Both the position numbers and the translations under genes were made by a program. Positions 25,701 through 33,241 of a stretch of 64,000 nucleotides of DNA are shown piece after piece (the stretch's first letter is position 1; every line of letters starts with the position of its first letter). This stretch comes from Pseudomonas sp. BP8. Lineage in GTDB: Bacteria > Pseudomonadota > Gammaproteobacteria > Pseudomonadales > Pseudomonadaceae. Where the stretch lies: the NCBI RefSeq assembly GCF_017875955.1, contig NZ_JAGINK010000001.1, positions 3,006,501-3,070,500 of the forward strand, in the 5' to 3' direction. Under the pieces are notes generated by a model, which saw nothing but the letters and a program-made list of their open reading frames with translations, searched no databases and had not been told where the DNA came from.

Positions 25701-28379
25701 GGTCCGCAGGGCAGCCCACAAGTGTTGTCCGAGGGGAACGTCGGGGGTCTTGCGCAGCAGCTCGAGCAGGGTGTCGAGCAGCGGCCGGGTAAACAGCAGG
25801 ACCAGTATCGCCAAGGTCCACAGTGCCGGCGCCGAGGACGCCAGCCAGCCCCACAGCAAGGCAACGAGAAACGCCGCAGGTTCGAGGCTGCGGCGCAGAT
25901 TGTCGGCGATCTTCCAACGTGACAGCGCGCTGAGGGCGGCACGCTTGGGTGTGTTGGCAGCGGTGCGGGTCCACGGCAGCAGCCAGGGCAGCAACTGCCA
26001 GTCGCCGCGGATCCAGCGGTGACGCCGCTTGACGTCGGTGCTGTAGTGGCGCGGGTACTCTTCGTACAGCTGGACGTCGCTGAGCAGCCCGGAATGGGCA
26101 TAGCAGCCTTCGATCAAGTCGTGGCTTAGTACCCGGTTGTCGGCGAAGCAGCCGTCCAGGGCGCGCTCGAAGGCGTCCACGGCGTAGATCCCTTTGCCGA
26201 TGAACGAGCCGTTCAGGAACAGGTCCTGATACACGTCAGACACCGCCTGGGTATACGGGTCGACGCCGGCGTCGCTGCCAAACAGCCGGGCGTAGGCCGA
26301 GCGTGCGGCACTGGGCAGGCTGATGCCGACGCGCGGTTGCAGGATGGCGTAGCCGGCGCGGATGCGCCCGCTGTCGGCCTCGAAGCGCGCTTGGTTGAGC
26401 GGATGCTGCATGGCACCGATGAACTGGCTGGCAGCGTTGCGCGGCAGCTGGGTGTCGCTGTCCAGGGTAATCACGTAGCGCACGGCCTGGAGCTGGGCAA
26501 TGTCGCCTACGACCAGCAGAAATCGCTCGCGGCCATGCCCGCGCAGCAGCGCATTGAGCTCCATCAGCTTGCCACGCTTGCGCTCATAGCCCATCCACAG
26601 CTGGTCGTTGGCATTCCACGAGCGGGGCCGGTGCAGCAGGAAGAAACGCTCGCCGCCCGCCGTCGGGTACTTGTGGTTCAACGCGTGTATGGCGTCACTG
26701 GCCAGCGCCAGCAGGGCCTCGTCCTCAGGGACGATCGCTTGCTGCGCATCGAGAAAGTCGGTCAGCAGCGCGAAATGCAAGTGTTCATCGCGATTGGCCA
26801 AAAAGCGCACTTCCAGCCCTTCGACCAGCTCTTCGACATCGCCGGCAGTGGCCAGCAGGCTCGGCACCACCACCAGCGTGCGGGCATCGGCCGGGATGCC
26901 GTCCTTGTAGTCGAGCCGTGGCAGGAAGCAGGGTTTGACGGTCAGCGTCACCAGCCAGTTGATCAGGCCGATGGCCAGGCGGCTGGTCATCAGCAGAATG
27001 GGCACGGCGAGCACGGCCTCCACCCAGGCTGGCCAGCCATCCTGGCTAATCGCGTGCAGGAAGATCCACGCCAACAGCCCGGTCAGCAGCGCCGCCGGCA
27101 GCAGGTAGAACGCCAGCGGCGCACGGTGCAGCAGCCGTTGCCAGCGTTCGCCAAGTGCAATTCGCGCCGCCAGCCGCTGCTCGAGCACTACCTGGCCTGG
27201 GCCCAACAGATAGAAGCCGACATGCCCGGTGGGGTCATCCGCCGCCGTCGCAGGCTCACGGGCCAGCTCGATGGCCATGCGCGCAACCGCGTCTTCGCTG
27301 GCCGAACTGTGCCGTGCCATGCGCTCGATGACATGCCGGTAATGGTCTCGGCTGGTGAAGTCCATCGCCGCGTAGATCCCGTCCGGGTCTTCGCTGAGAA
27401 TCCGTTCGACGTGGCTGAGGTGCTCGACGAACTCACGCCAGTCGGTGGTCGACAGCAGGCGCAGGCTGCCAATGCTGTTGCTGATCGACACCTGGTCGAT
27501 GGCCTGTTGCTGAGCGTCGAGTTGCACATGCCGGTCGATGCTCAATCCGGATTCGCTGAGCATCTGCTCGATCCAGGCCAGCGGCTGGGTCAGGGTGGCG
27601 CTCTGGCCGTGCAGCCGACGCGCCAGTTCAGCGACGAAGGCAGCACTGAGGGGCGGCGCTGAGCGGACCATGTCTGCCACCACCAGCACCACGCTCTTGG
27701 TATCGCGCTCGGCCATCTCGCTGAGGCGATCGGCCCAGCTGTTGGCCAGGTCGCGATCGGCCCAGTTGGCCATGACCCGCGCAGCGACCCGCCGCAGGTT
27801 TTCGATCAGCGCCAGGCGCAGCATGATCGGGATCGCCCACAGCTCGCCCAGCGTCAGCGGTGCCACGCCCTGATAGGCCTCGACAAAACCGCTCAAGCTG
27901 TCGCTGTCGACCCGGCCATCACCGTGGGAGATGGTTTCCAGGGCGATGTCATAGACCCGCGGCAGGCCGCTCGAGGGGCCGTTGTCCAGCCGCGGCAGCT
28001 GGCGGCTGTAACCGCGGGGCAAGTGGCTCTTGGCAATACGGATGTGCGCTTCGACCAGGTAGAAGTTGTCCAGCAACCACTGTGCCGCGGGCATGTCCCG
28101 GCGCGACGAGGGCAGGGTGCTGGCGAGCGCGGCGCAACTGCTTGAGAGGGTCTGTTCGTTGTCGGTCAGACGCGCCAGCAAGGCATCGTCGGCGGGCAGT
28201 TTGCTCAAGCGGTGACGGGTCGCGAGGACCGTGCCGTGTTCGGCCATCTGCTCGGTGCTGAACAGCTCCGAGCGCAACAGGCTTTCATAGGTGAACGCGC
28301 GTGGCGTCATGCCCCAGCGGCGGATGGCAGTTGGCAAGCGGTGGAACAAACGGGTTACGCCCAGCCAGGGGTTTTCCAT
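19749..28379 (-). CDS. Cyclic beta-1,2-glucan synthase (GT84 + GH94-like)
   Basis: A 2876-residue inner-membrane enzyme of the Cgs/ChvB/NdvB type, which builds, trims and cyclises beta-1,2-glucan from UDP-glucose. An N-terminal region is followed by membrane segments near 420-480. The glycosyltransferase core has TLDSDTQLPR (about 640), SHDLIEGCY (about 752) and RRHRWIRGDW (about 784). Further membrane helices lie about 820-860 and 955-1010, then two beta-sandwich repeats. The C-terminal GH94-like phosphorylase domain carries MGSGDWNDGMNRVG (about 2553) and GSAGWMYRL. The length equals that of rhizobial and Brucella enzymes, with no lesion. No chvA-like exporter gene is next to it. Products serve in osmotic adaptation and host interaction in Rhizobiales; the role in Pseudomonas is inferred. 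Confidence 0.93.
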   Translation of the reverse strand: MENPWLGVTRLFHRLPTAIRRWGMTPRAFTYESLLRSELFSTEQMAEHGTVLATRHRLSKLPADDALLARLTDNEQTLSSSCAALASTLPSSRRDMPAAQWLLDNFYLVEAHIRIAKSHLPRGYSRQLPRLDNGPSSGLPRVYDIALETISHGDGRVDSDSLSGFVEAYQGVAPLTLGELWAIPIMLRLALIENLRRVAARVMANWADRDLANSWADRLSEMAERDTKSVVLVVADMVRSAPPLSAAFVAELARRLHGQSATLTQPLAWIEQMLSESGLSIDRHVQLDAQQQAIDQVSISNSIGSLRLLSTTDWREFVEHLSHVERILSEDPDGIYAAMDFTSRDHYRHVIERMARHSSASEDAVARMAIELAREPATAADDPTGHVGFYLLGPGQVVLEQRLAARIALGERWQRLLHRAPLAFYLLPAALLTGLLAWIFLHAISQDGWPAWVEAVLAVPILLMTSRLAIGLINWLVTLTVKPCFLPRLDYKDGIPADARTLVVVPSLLATAGDVEELVEGLEVRFLANRDEHLHFALLTDFLDAQQAIVPEDEALLALASDAIHALNHKYPTAGGERFFLLHRPRSWNANDQLWMGYERKRGKLMELNALLRGHGRERFLLVVGDIAQLQAVRYVITLDSDTQLPRNAASQFIGAMQHPLNQARFEADSGRIRAGYAILQPRVGISLPSAARSAYARLFGSDAGVDPYTQAVSDVYQDLFLNGSFIGKGIYAVDAFERALDGCFADNRVLSHDLIEGCYAHSGLLSDVQLYEEYPRHYSTDVKRRHRWIRGDWQLLPWLLPWTRTAANTPKRAALSALSRWKIADNLRRSLEPAAFLVALLWGWLASSAPALWTLAILVLLFTRPLLDTLLELLRKTPDVPLGQHLWAALRTSLGHFERCGLGLAWLPFEAFYSLDAITRTLWRLLVSRRRLLQWNPSREDARVSVNSLIGLYRQQWISPLVCALVIAGALLQAQGLLVAAPILALWLLGPALAWWLSRERSRAVFIPSLEETAFLRRLARANWAFFDHHVDAHNNWLPPDNIQEPPYASIAHRTSPTNIGMALLAHLAAHDFGYLSSARLLERLTLMLDSLSRLERYKGHFYNWYDTQTCTPLAPLYVSTVDSGNLAGLLLTLRPGLLEVANAPLLDQRICNGLLDTLDVLLSAFASAGRNTGELRALRERTEALARQTQPEQLPEWLEQLADYSRTQHHSEDTSDCAFWLAALQAQCLDMAAELRRFAMPAGHDQTLPTPYSWHQLVALEPAHWSPAAQPAVAALQALSGQRIASATRLARQIAGLASMDFSFLYDTQRDLFTIGYNATEHRPDSAFYDLLASEMRLTNFVAIAQGQVPQASWLALGRLLTSNAGVPVLLSWSGSMFEYLMPMLLMPSYEGTLLDQTCQAAVTRQIEHGKHAGLPWGVSESAYNALDSHFNYQYRAFGVPGLGLKRGLGEERVVAPYASALALMVAPGAACRNLQRLAQAGLAGRFGLYEAVDYTEARLPPGQDAVVIRSFMAHHQGMSFLALTSLLLDKPMQRRFASDPNCQASMLLLQERVPKTAAQYLHTSQAPALDDTGSASESRLRVFSDPNRRYPAVQLLSNGRYHVMVNSAGSGYSRCNDLAVTRWHEDISNDSLGSYCYLRDVDSGHYWSTSYQPTLHTPQSQEAIFSDGRAEFRVRELDFDCHSEIAVSPEDDIELRRLHLTNHAQQRRSLELTSYAEVVLAPAISDALHPAFSKLFVQTELIRPLQAIVCTRRPRSQQEVAPWLCHVLAVHGADIEEISFETDRARFMGRGRSLRAPAALQADARQLCDSAGAVLDPIVSIRCRISLDPGQSVTIDLATGVAASREACVQLITKYRDRHLADRAFDLAWPHSQVLLRQLNGSLADARLFEQMAASVIYAHATLRANSALLASNRRNQSGLWGQGISGDLPIVLVQIADPANIQLVKQMVHAHAYWRQKGLALDLVIWNEDQAGYRQQLQELIMGVVASGSEAALLDRAGGIFVRPAQQLSDEDRVLLLSVARLVLSDSHGSLAEQLHRRRGPPAPARFVATPALPASPHTRPAPPRQTALLLENPYGGFSADGCEYIIPVLPGRATPAPWVNILANAQFGSVISQAGSAYTWRDNAHEYRLTPWHNDPVSDPSGEALYLRDEDSGEVWSATAQPCPGPGNYRTRHGFGYSVFEYAEEGLSSELWVYVALEAPVKFSRLMLHNSSDRPRRLSATAFVEWVLGDLRSKAAMHVVSETDPVSGALFARNAFSIEFSGHVAYLDCDLPSLSITCDRSEFLGRNGHLQAPAGLRQARLSGRTGGGLDPCAAIQVSVLLAPGERREVVFRLGAEADAAAATQRVLQLRGVRAALAELDKVQTYWRQTLGRVRIETPEPALDVLVNGWLMYQVIACRFWARSGFYQSGGAIGFRDQLQDSMAMVHAAPAAARQHLLTCAAHQYLQGDVQHWWHPPLQRGVRTRCSDDLLWLPLATCRYVEVSGDSAVLDEPVGYIEGRPLNAGEESYYDLPARSGVVESLYQHCQRALGQALGCGVHGLPLMGSGDWNDGMNRVGEHGLGESVWLGFFGHQVLHAFSRLAQRRGDSAFAEQCSARATALAANLEAHAWDGGWYRRAWFDDGQVLGSASNQECRIDSLSQSWAVLSGIAPAERARMAMNAVDRLLVRRDIGIVQLLDPAFDQGSLDPGYIKGYLPGVRENGGQYTHAAIWTSMAFAQLGDRAKAWELLRMINPVRQGCSALIDTYKVEPYVMAADVYAVAPHAGRGGWSWYTGSAGWMYRLIVESLLGLRRTGETLRIQPLLPADWPGYTLHYRFGSSDYRIEVRSDGQAGELSLSLDGQPLAGSSLQLVDDGGVHQVIAQRQPLPLPMAP

Positions 28380-28497
28380 GGGAATCCTTGCCGATACAGG
28401 TTCAGTCGCTCAGCGCTCATTCTGGCGCTGCGCGTCAGCCAGGTCTGTTCGGTAGCGAACAGAGCTGCCGGTATTTACAAGGGGGAGTGCGCGCTGA

Positions 28498-28779
28498 TCA
28501 GTTCTTGCACTTGGCCATCACCACCTGGCAGCTGGCCGGTGTGCCGCCCGAGCGACCGGCGTAGCGCATGCAGCCCTCCATGGACTTCTTGCGGGCTATG
28601 CTCAGGGTGTTGCCCCAGGCCAGGCCGCCTTCGCCACTGCTGGGGACTGCCTTGGCGAAGCAGTTCGAGCCGGTGATTGCGGCTGAGGCACGCGTGCTGG
28701 AGGCTTTGCCTGCGCAGCCTGCTGTCAAGGCCAGGCTGATAGCGAGGAGGGACGGGAGGAGCCATGTGGTGCGGGTCAT
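28498..28779 (-). CDS. Small cysteine-rich lipoprotein, unrecognised
   Basis: A 93-residue predicted lipoprotein. The signal sequence MTRTTWLLPSLLAISLAL is followed by lipobox LTAGC (Cys at about 22). The mature part has four more Cys (SNCFAKAV, MEGCMRYAG, ASCQVVMAKCKN), suggesting two disulfides in the periplasm. ATG 28779 is chosen because the longer frame reads through a REP. It lies upstream of the glucan synthase on the same strand, separated by 118 bp. I do not recognise a family. Confidence 0.8.
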   Translation of the reverse strand: MTRTTWLLPSLLAISLALTAGCAGKASSTRASAAITGSNCFAKAVPSSGEGGLAWGNTLSIARKKSMEGCMRYAGRSGGTPASCQVVMAKCKN

Positions 28780-28857
28780 GCTGATAGTCCCTGTCTCGTG
28801 TGTGACATGGTTCACGTAATTCAGTCTAGACCGCCTGGCCTGTTGCGTAGTGTCAGG

Positions 28858-28912
28858 GCCGGCCTCATCGCGGGGCAAGCCCGCTCCCACGCAAGCCCGC
28901 GATGAGGCCGGC
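28858..28912. repeat. REP palindrome
   Basis: Arms gccggcctcatcgcggg and cccgcgatgaggccggc (17 bp, perfect) lie between divergent genes. It is a variant of the cctcttcgcgg REP core with catcgc in place of cttcgc. Confidence 0.8.
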
Positions 28913-28946
28913 AAACCATCGCCTGCTATTGAGGAAACCGCCCTGG

Positions 28947-29612
28947 ATGCTGGTCATCGAGCACCTACACAAATCGTTCACCACTGCCCAAGGCACGCTG
29001 CCTGTCCTGCAGGGCGTCGACCTGAGCCTGGCGCGCGGCAGTAGCCTGGCGCTGATGGGCGAGTCTGGCAGCGGCAAAAGCACCTTGCTGCACTTGGTCG
29101 CCGGTCTCGACAGCGCCGACAGCGGCCACATCCTGATCGACGGCAATGCTCTCGACGGCCGCTCGGAGGCGGCACTGGCGCGCTGGCGGCGCGAGGGCAT
29201 CGGCCTGGTGTTCCAGCAGTACAACCTCATCAGCAGCCTCGACGTCGCCAGCAACCTGGCCTTCCAGGCGCGCTTGGCCGGTCGTCACGAGCCGACCTGG
29301 GTGGCTCACCTCGTGCAGCGCTTGGGCCTGACCGCAGTGCTGCAGCGCTTCCCCGAGCAGCTGTCCGGCGGCCAGCAGCAACGGGTTGCCATCGGCCGCG
29401 CCCTGGCGGGGCGGCCCGCCTTGGTCCTGGCCGACGAACCGACCGGTAGCCTCGATGAAGCCAGCAGTGATGAAGTGTTGCGGCTGATGCTGCAACTGGT
29501 CGCGGATGCGGGCAGTAGCCTGCTGATGGTGACCCATAGCCGGCGTTTGGCCGAGCGCCTGGAGCAGCGGTGTTTCCTTCAGGGTGGTCGCGTGCAGGGC
29601 GAGCGGGGCTGA
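28947..29612 (+). CDS. ABC transporter ATPase (LolD/MacB/AttE-type)
   Basis: A 221-residue ATPase that powers the permease encoded next. ATG 28947 follows GAGGAAA. Walker A is GESGSGKST (residues 38-46), the Q loop [11 protein letters not shown], the signature LSGGQQQR and Walker [13 protein letters not shown]. The subfamily energises mechanotransmission-type permeases (LolCDE, MacB, FtsEX) rather than channel importers. Its stop overlaps the ATG of the permease gene (TGATG). Confidence 0.92.
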   Translation: MLVIEHLHKSFTTAQGTLPVLQGVDLSLARGSSLALMGESGSGKSTLLHLVAGLDSADSGHILIDGNALDGRSEAALARWRREGIGLVFQQYNLISSLDVASNLAFQARLAGRHEPTWVAHLVQRLGLTAVLQRFPEQLSGGQQQRVAIGRALAGRPALVLADEPTGSLDEASSDEVLRLMLQLVADAGSSLLMVTHSRRLAERLEQRCFLQGGRVQGERG

Positions 29613-32074
29613 TGGGCACGCTCTCGATCGCCTTGCAGGCGCTGCTCAGTCACTGGCGCCGGCATCGCTTGCAGTGCTTCAGCGTGTTTACCGGCTTGTG
29701 GCTGGCGACCGCGCTGTGGACCGGCGTGCAGGCGCTGAACAGTCAGGCGCGTAGCGATTACGCCCGCGCCAGTGCAGTGCTCGCCGGCCCTGTGCAGACG
29801 CAACTGGTGGCGCGCAGCGGGGAGCGCTTCGAGCAGTCGCTGTACGTGCAGCTGAGGCGGCTTGGCTGGCAGGTCACGCCGGTGCTGGAGGGGCGCCTGC
29901 GGCTTGCCGGGGATCCCGCGCTGACGGTCCGCTTGATCGGCATCGATCCCTTGAGCCTGCCCCCGGCAATGATGGTCGCCGGCGTCGCGGCAGAGGCCTT
30001 CGACCTCGGCGCGTTCATCGGCCCGGCAGGGCAGGCCTGGGTCGGACCGGACACGTTGCGCCAACTGCGGTTGCCACCGGGCGCACAAGTCTCCAGCAGT
30101 GACGGCCAGCCACTGCCAGCCTTGGTCCTCAAGCCGGGGCTGGCGCCGGCTGTTGTGGTGGTCGATATCAGCCAGGCGCAACGCCTGTTGCAGGCACCGG
30201 GGCAACTGTCGCGGCTGCTCTTGAGCGATGCCAATGGGCCGCTGCCCGAAGCGATTGCCGGCGCACTCAGGTTGCAACCCGCCAGTGACGACGGTGACCT
30301 GCAACGCCTTACCGAAAGCTTTCACCTCAACCTGACGGCGCTGGGCCTGTTGGCGTTTGTCGTCGGGCTGTTTATTGCCCATGCGGCCATTGGCCTCGCC
30401 CTGGAACAGCGCCGGGGCCTGATCCGTACCCTGCGTGCCTGCGGTATCAGTTTGAAGGTGGTGCTCAGCGGGCTGGCGATCGAGCTTGGCGTGTTCGCCC
30501 TGGTCGGTGGCGTGGCCGGCGTTGCCAGTGGCTACCTGCTGGCCAGCCTGCTGTTGCCGGACTTTGCGGCGAGTGTGCGCGGTTTGTACGGCGCGCAGGT
30601 TGCCGGGCACTTGAGCCTGGCTCCGCAATGGTGGCTGGCGGGGATTGGCGTGAGTGTGCTCGGTGCAATGCTGGCGGGCGTGAGCAGTGTGCTGCGCGCC
30701 GCACGCCTGCCGTTGCTGGCGCTGGCCCAAGCGCAGGCCTGGCGCATGGCCCAGGGGCCCTGGTTGCGTCGTCAGGGTCTGGCGGGTGGGGTGTTGGCGG
30801 TGGTCGCGCTGGGCTGCTGGCAGTGGGGCGACAGCCTGGTCAGCGCATTTGCCCTGCTCGCGGCACTGCTGCTGGCGGCCGCCTTGCTCTTGCCAGCGTT
30901 GCTGGAGGTGGCGCTGGCCGGCTTGGCGCGGCTGGGCCGCAGGCCGCTGGTGCAGTGGTTTATCGCCGACAGTCGCCAGCAATTGCCGGCGTTGAGCCTG
31001 GCCCTCATGGCCTTGTTGCTCGCCCTGGCCGCGAGCGTCGGGGTCGGGAGCATGACCGAGGGCTTTCGGCGAACGTTTACCGGCTGGCTCGACCAGCGCC
31101 TCTCGGCCGACCTCTACCTCACCCCGACTGATACCGCGCAGGCGTTGCAGATCAGTGACTGGGCGGCGCAGCAGGCCGGGGTCAGCGCGGTGTTGCCCAG
31201 CTGGCGGGTGGAATGGCGCCTGCAGCAATGGCCTGCGCAAGTGCAAGGGGTCAGCGACGATGCTTTTTACCGCGCGCATTGGCCGCTGCTCGAGCGCAGC
31301 CCGGATGCCTGGGCGCAGTTGGCCAGCGGCAATGCGCTCATGCTCAGCGAGCAACTGGCCAGGCGGTTGCGGCTGTCGCTTGGCGATACCCTGCAGCTGC
31401 CCGAACCGTCGGCAGGGCGGATGAAGGTGGTCGGGGTCTACGCTGACTATGGCAACCCCAAAGGGCATGTCCTGGTCAATGCTGATTGGCTGCGCCGGCA
31501 CTGGCCGCAGGCGACCTTGTCCAGTCTTGGCCTGCAGGTGGCCGCGGAGCGCGTGGCACCGCTCAGGCAGGCCCTGCTGCAACGCTTCGCGCTGGATGAC
31601 AGCCGGGCAGTCGAGCAAGCCACCTTGAAGGCCTGGTCGAGCGAGGTGTTCAGTCGCACCTTTGCTGCCACCGCCGCACTCAACAGCCTGACCTTGGGCG
31701 TAGCGGGGGTGGCGCTGTTCATCAGCCTGCTGACCTTGGGCCAGAGTCGTTTGGGCCAGTTGGCGCCGCTGTGGGCACTGGGCGTAGCGCGCCGCCAACT
31801 GATCTGGCTATCGCTGGGGCAGACCTTGCTGCTGTGCAGTTTTACCGTATTGCTGGCGATCCCCTTGGGACTGCTGCTGGCATGGTGTCTGGTGGCGGTG
31901 GTGAACGTGCAGGCGTTCGGCTGGCGTTTGCCCCTGTATGTATTCCCTGGCCAGTTGCTGCAGTTGGCTGCGCTCGGTGTACTGACCAGTTTTCTGGCCA
32001 GTGCCTGGCCGTTGTGGCAGCTGGCGCGCCGCCAGCCAAGCGAGTTGTTGAGGCAGTTTGCCGATGAAACTTGA
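29612..32074 (+). CDS. FtsX/MacB-type ABC permease (AttFG-like)
   Basis: An 820-residue inner-membrane permease with two FtsX domains in one chain. There is a hydrophobic segment near the N-terminus (HRLQCFSVFTGLWLATALWT), then a large periplasmic domain. A first membrane block (LTALGLLAFVVGLFIAHAAI ... LLALAQAQAW) is followed by a second half with its own periplasmic domain (TEGFRRTFTGWLDQRLSADL). The C-terminal helices (SLTLGVAGVALFISLLTLGQ) come last. Start at 29612 fits translational coupling with the ATPase. It likely moves a lipid-linked or lipoprotein substrate together with the next gene. Confidence 0.9.
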   Translation: MGTLSIALQALLSHWRRHRLQCFSVFTGLWLATALWTGVQALNSQARSDYARASAVLAGPVQTQLVARSGERFEQSLYVQLRRLGWQVTPVLEGRLRLAGDPALTVRLIGIDPLSLPPAMMVAGVAAEAFDLGAFIGPAGQAWVGPDTLRQLRLPPGAQVSSSDGQPLPALVLKPGLAPAVVVVDISQAQRLLQAPGQLSRLLLSDANGPLPEAIAGALRLQPASDDGDLQRLTESFHLNLTALGLLAFVVGLFIAHAAIGLALEQRRGLIRTLRACGISLKVVLSGLAIELGVFALVGGVAGVASGYLLASLLLPDFAASVRGLYGAQVAGHLSLAPQWWLAGIGVSVLGAMLAGVSSVLRAARLPLLALAQAQAWRMAQGPWLRRQGLAGGVLAVVALGCWQWGDSLVSAFALLAALLLAAALLLPALLEVALAGLARLGRRPLVQWFIADSRQQLPALSLALMALLLALAASVGVGSMTEGFRRTFTGWLDQRLSADLYLTPTDTAQALQISDWAAQQAGVSAVLPSWRVEWRLQQWPAQVQGVSDDAFYRAHWPLLERSPDAWAQLASGNALMLSEQLARRLRLSLGDTLQLPEPSAGRMKVVGVYADYGNPKGHVLVNADWLRRHWPQATLSSLGLQVAAERVAPLRQALLQRFALDDSRAVEQATLKAWSSEVFSRTFAATAALNSLTLGVAGVALFISLLTLGQSRLGQLAPLWALGVARRQLIWLSLGQTLLLCSFTVLLAIPLGLLLAWCLVAVVNVQAFGWRLPLYVFPGQLLQLAALGVLTSFLASAWPLWQLARRQPSELLRQFADET

Positions 32075-33128
32075 GTATTGGATCGTACTGGGCTGCCTGC
32101 TCCTGTCCGGTTGTGACGGGCCTGCACCGGAGCCCAAGAGCTTTGCCGGGCTGGGCGACAGTGCGGCGGCATTCAAGCAGGTCAGGCCCAACCCAGTGCT
32201 GCGCTTTCCGCAAGATCATGGCCCGCACGATGGCTATCGGATCGAGTGGTGGTACATCACGGCCAACCTCAGCGATGCCCAAGGGCGTGACTGGGGCGCG
32301 CAGTGGACGCTGTTTCGATCGGCGCTCCGGCCTGGCCCGGAGACGGCAGGCTGGGACAGCCCAAACCTGTGGATGGGCCATGCGGCGCTGACCGGCCCTG
32401 GCGGCCACCAGGTGAGTGAGACCCTGGCCCGCGGCGGCGTTGGCCAAGCGGGCGTGCAGGCTGAGCCGTTTCGCGCCTGGATCGATGATTGGTCGCTGCG
32501 CGGCACCAACGGTATCAGCCAGTTGCACATGCAGGCCAAGGGCAAGGGTTTTGGTTATGCGCTGAAGCTGGTCAGCGATGGCCCGCTGGTGCTGCAGGGT
32601 GCCCAGGGCTATAGCGAGAAGTCGGGCAAGGGCCAGGCCTCGTACTACTACAGCCAGCCGTTCTATTGGGTCAGCGGTGAGGTCGAGCGCGACGGCCAGC
32701 GGGTTGCGGTTACCGGCCAGGCGTGGCTGGATCGGGAGTGGAGCAGCCAGCCGCTGGCGGCTGGGCAGTCGGGCTGGGACTGGTTTTCCTTGCACCTGGA
32801 AGGCGGGGCGAAGGTGATGCTGTTTCAGGTGCGTGAGGCGCAAGGGATGCCGTATCGGGCAGGCACCTGGATCAGTGCCCAAGGCCAGACGCAGACGCTG
32901 CAAGGGGCGCAGATCGAGCTTGAAGTGGTGGCGTCCAGCCGGCAGGCAAATGGCAAGGAGCTGCCGACGCGCTGGCGTGTGCGCTTGCCGGGGCAGGGGG
33001 TGGATGTGCAGGTTGATGCGGTGGAGCGTGGGGCTTGGATGAACACGCGCTTTCCTTACTGGGAAGGGCCGGTGCGGGTTAGTGGGAGTGTGGGCGGGCG
33101 GGGGTATCTGGAGATGACGGGGTACTAG
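32064..33128 (+). CDS. AttH/CrtC-like lipocalin-fold lipoprotein (COG5621)
   Basis: A 354-residue lipoprotein (lipobox LLSGC) of the predicted secreted hydrolase group that includes AttH and the N-terminal domain of CrtC. Typical motifs are DHGPHDGYRIEWWYITANL, SYYYSQPFYWVSGEV, WLDREWSSQPL and GWDWFSLHL. ATG 32064 overlaps the permease stop by 11 bp, so the three genes form one operon with the order of attE-F/G-H. AttH-like proteins have no proven biochemical role; the conserved pairing with a Lol/MacB-type transporter suggests handling of a lipophilic ligand at the outer membrane. Confidence 0.85.
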   Translation: MKLEYWIVLGCLLLSGCDGPAPEPKSFAGLGDSAAAFKQVRPNPVLRFPQDHGPHDGYRIEWWYITANLSDAQGRDWGAQWTLFRSALRPGPETAGWDSPNLWMGHAALTGPGGHQVSETLARGGVGQAGVQAEPFRAWIDDWSLRGTNGISQLHMQAKGKGFGYALKLVSDGPLVLQGAQGYSEKSGKGQASYYYSQPFYWVSGEVERDGQRVAVTGQAWLDREWSSQPLAAGQSGWDWFSLHLEGGAKVMLFQVREAQGMPYRAGTWISAQGQTQTLQGAQIELEVVASSRQANGKELPTRWRVRLPGQGVDVQVDAVERGAWMNTRFPYWEGPVRVSGSVGGRGYLEMTGY

Positions 33129-33154
33129 GGCTGGGCAGTTGGGGTGGCTGGGCG

Positions 33155-33233
33155 GGCCTCTTCGCGGGGCAAGCCCGCTCCTACAGGGTTAGACGCTGTC
33201 CCTGTAGGAGCGGGCTTGCCCCGCGAAGAGGCC
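33155..33233. repeat. Perfect REP pair
   Basis: Two inverted REPs (ggcctcttcgcggggcaagc ... and its complement) are separated by a 12-nt loop gttagacgctgt. They lie between convergent genes, the AttH-like gene and rnz, and would form a long cruciform or a bidirectional stop. Confidence 0.9.
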
Positions 33234-33241
33234 GCAACTGG

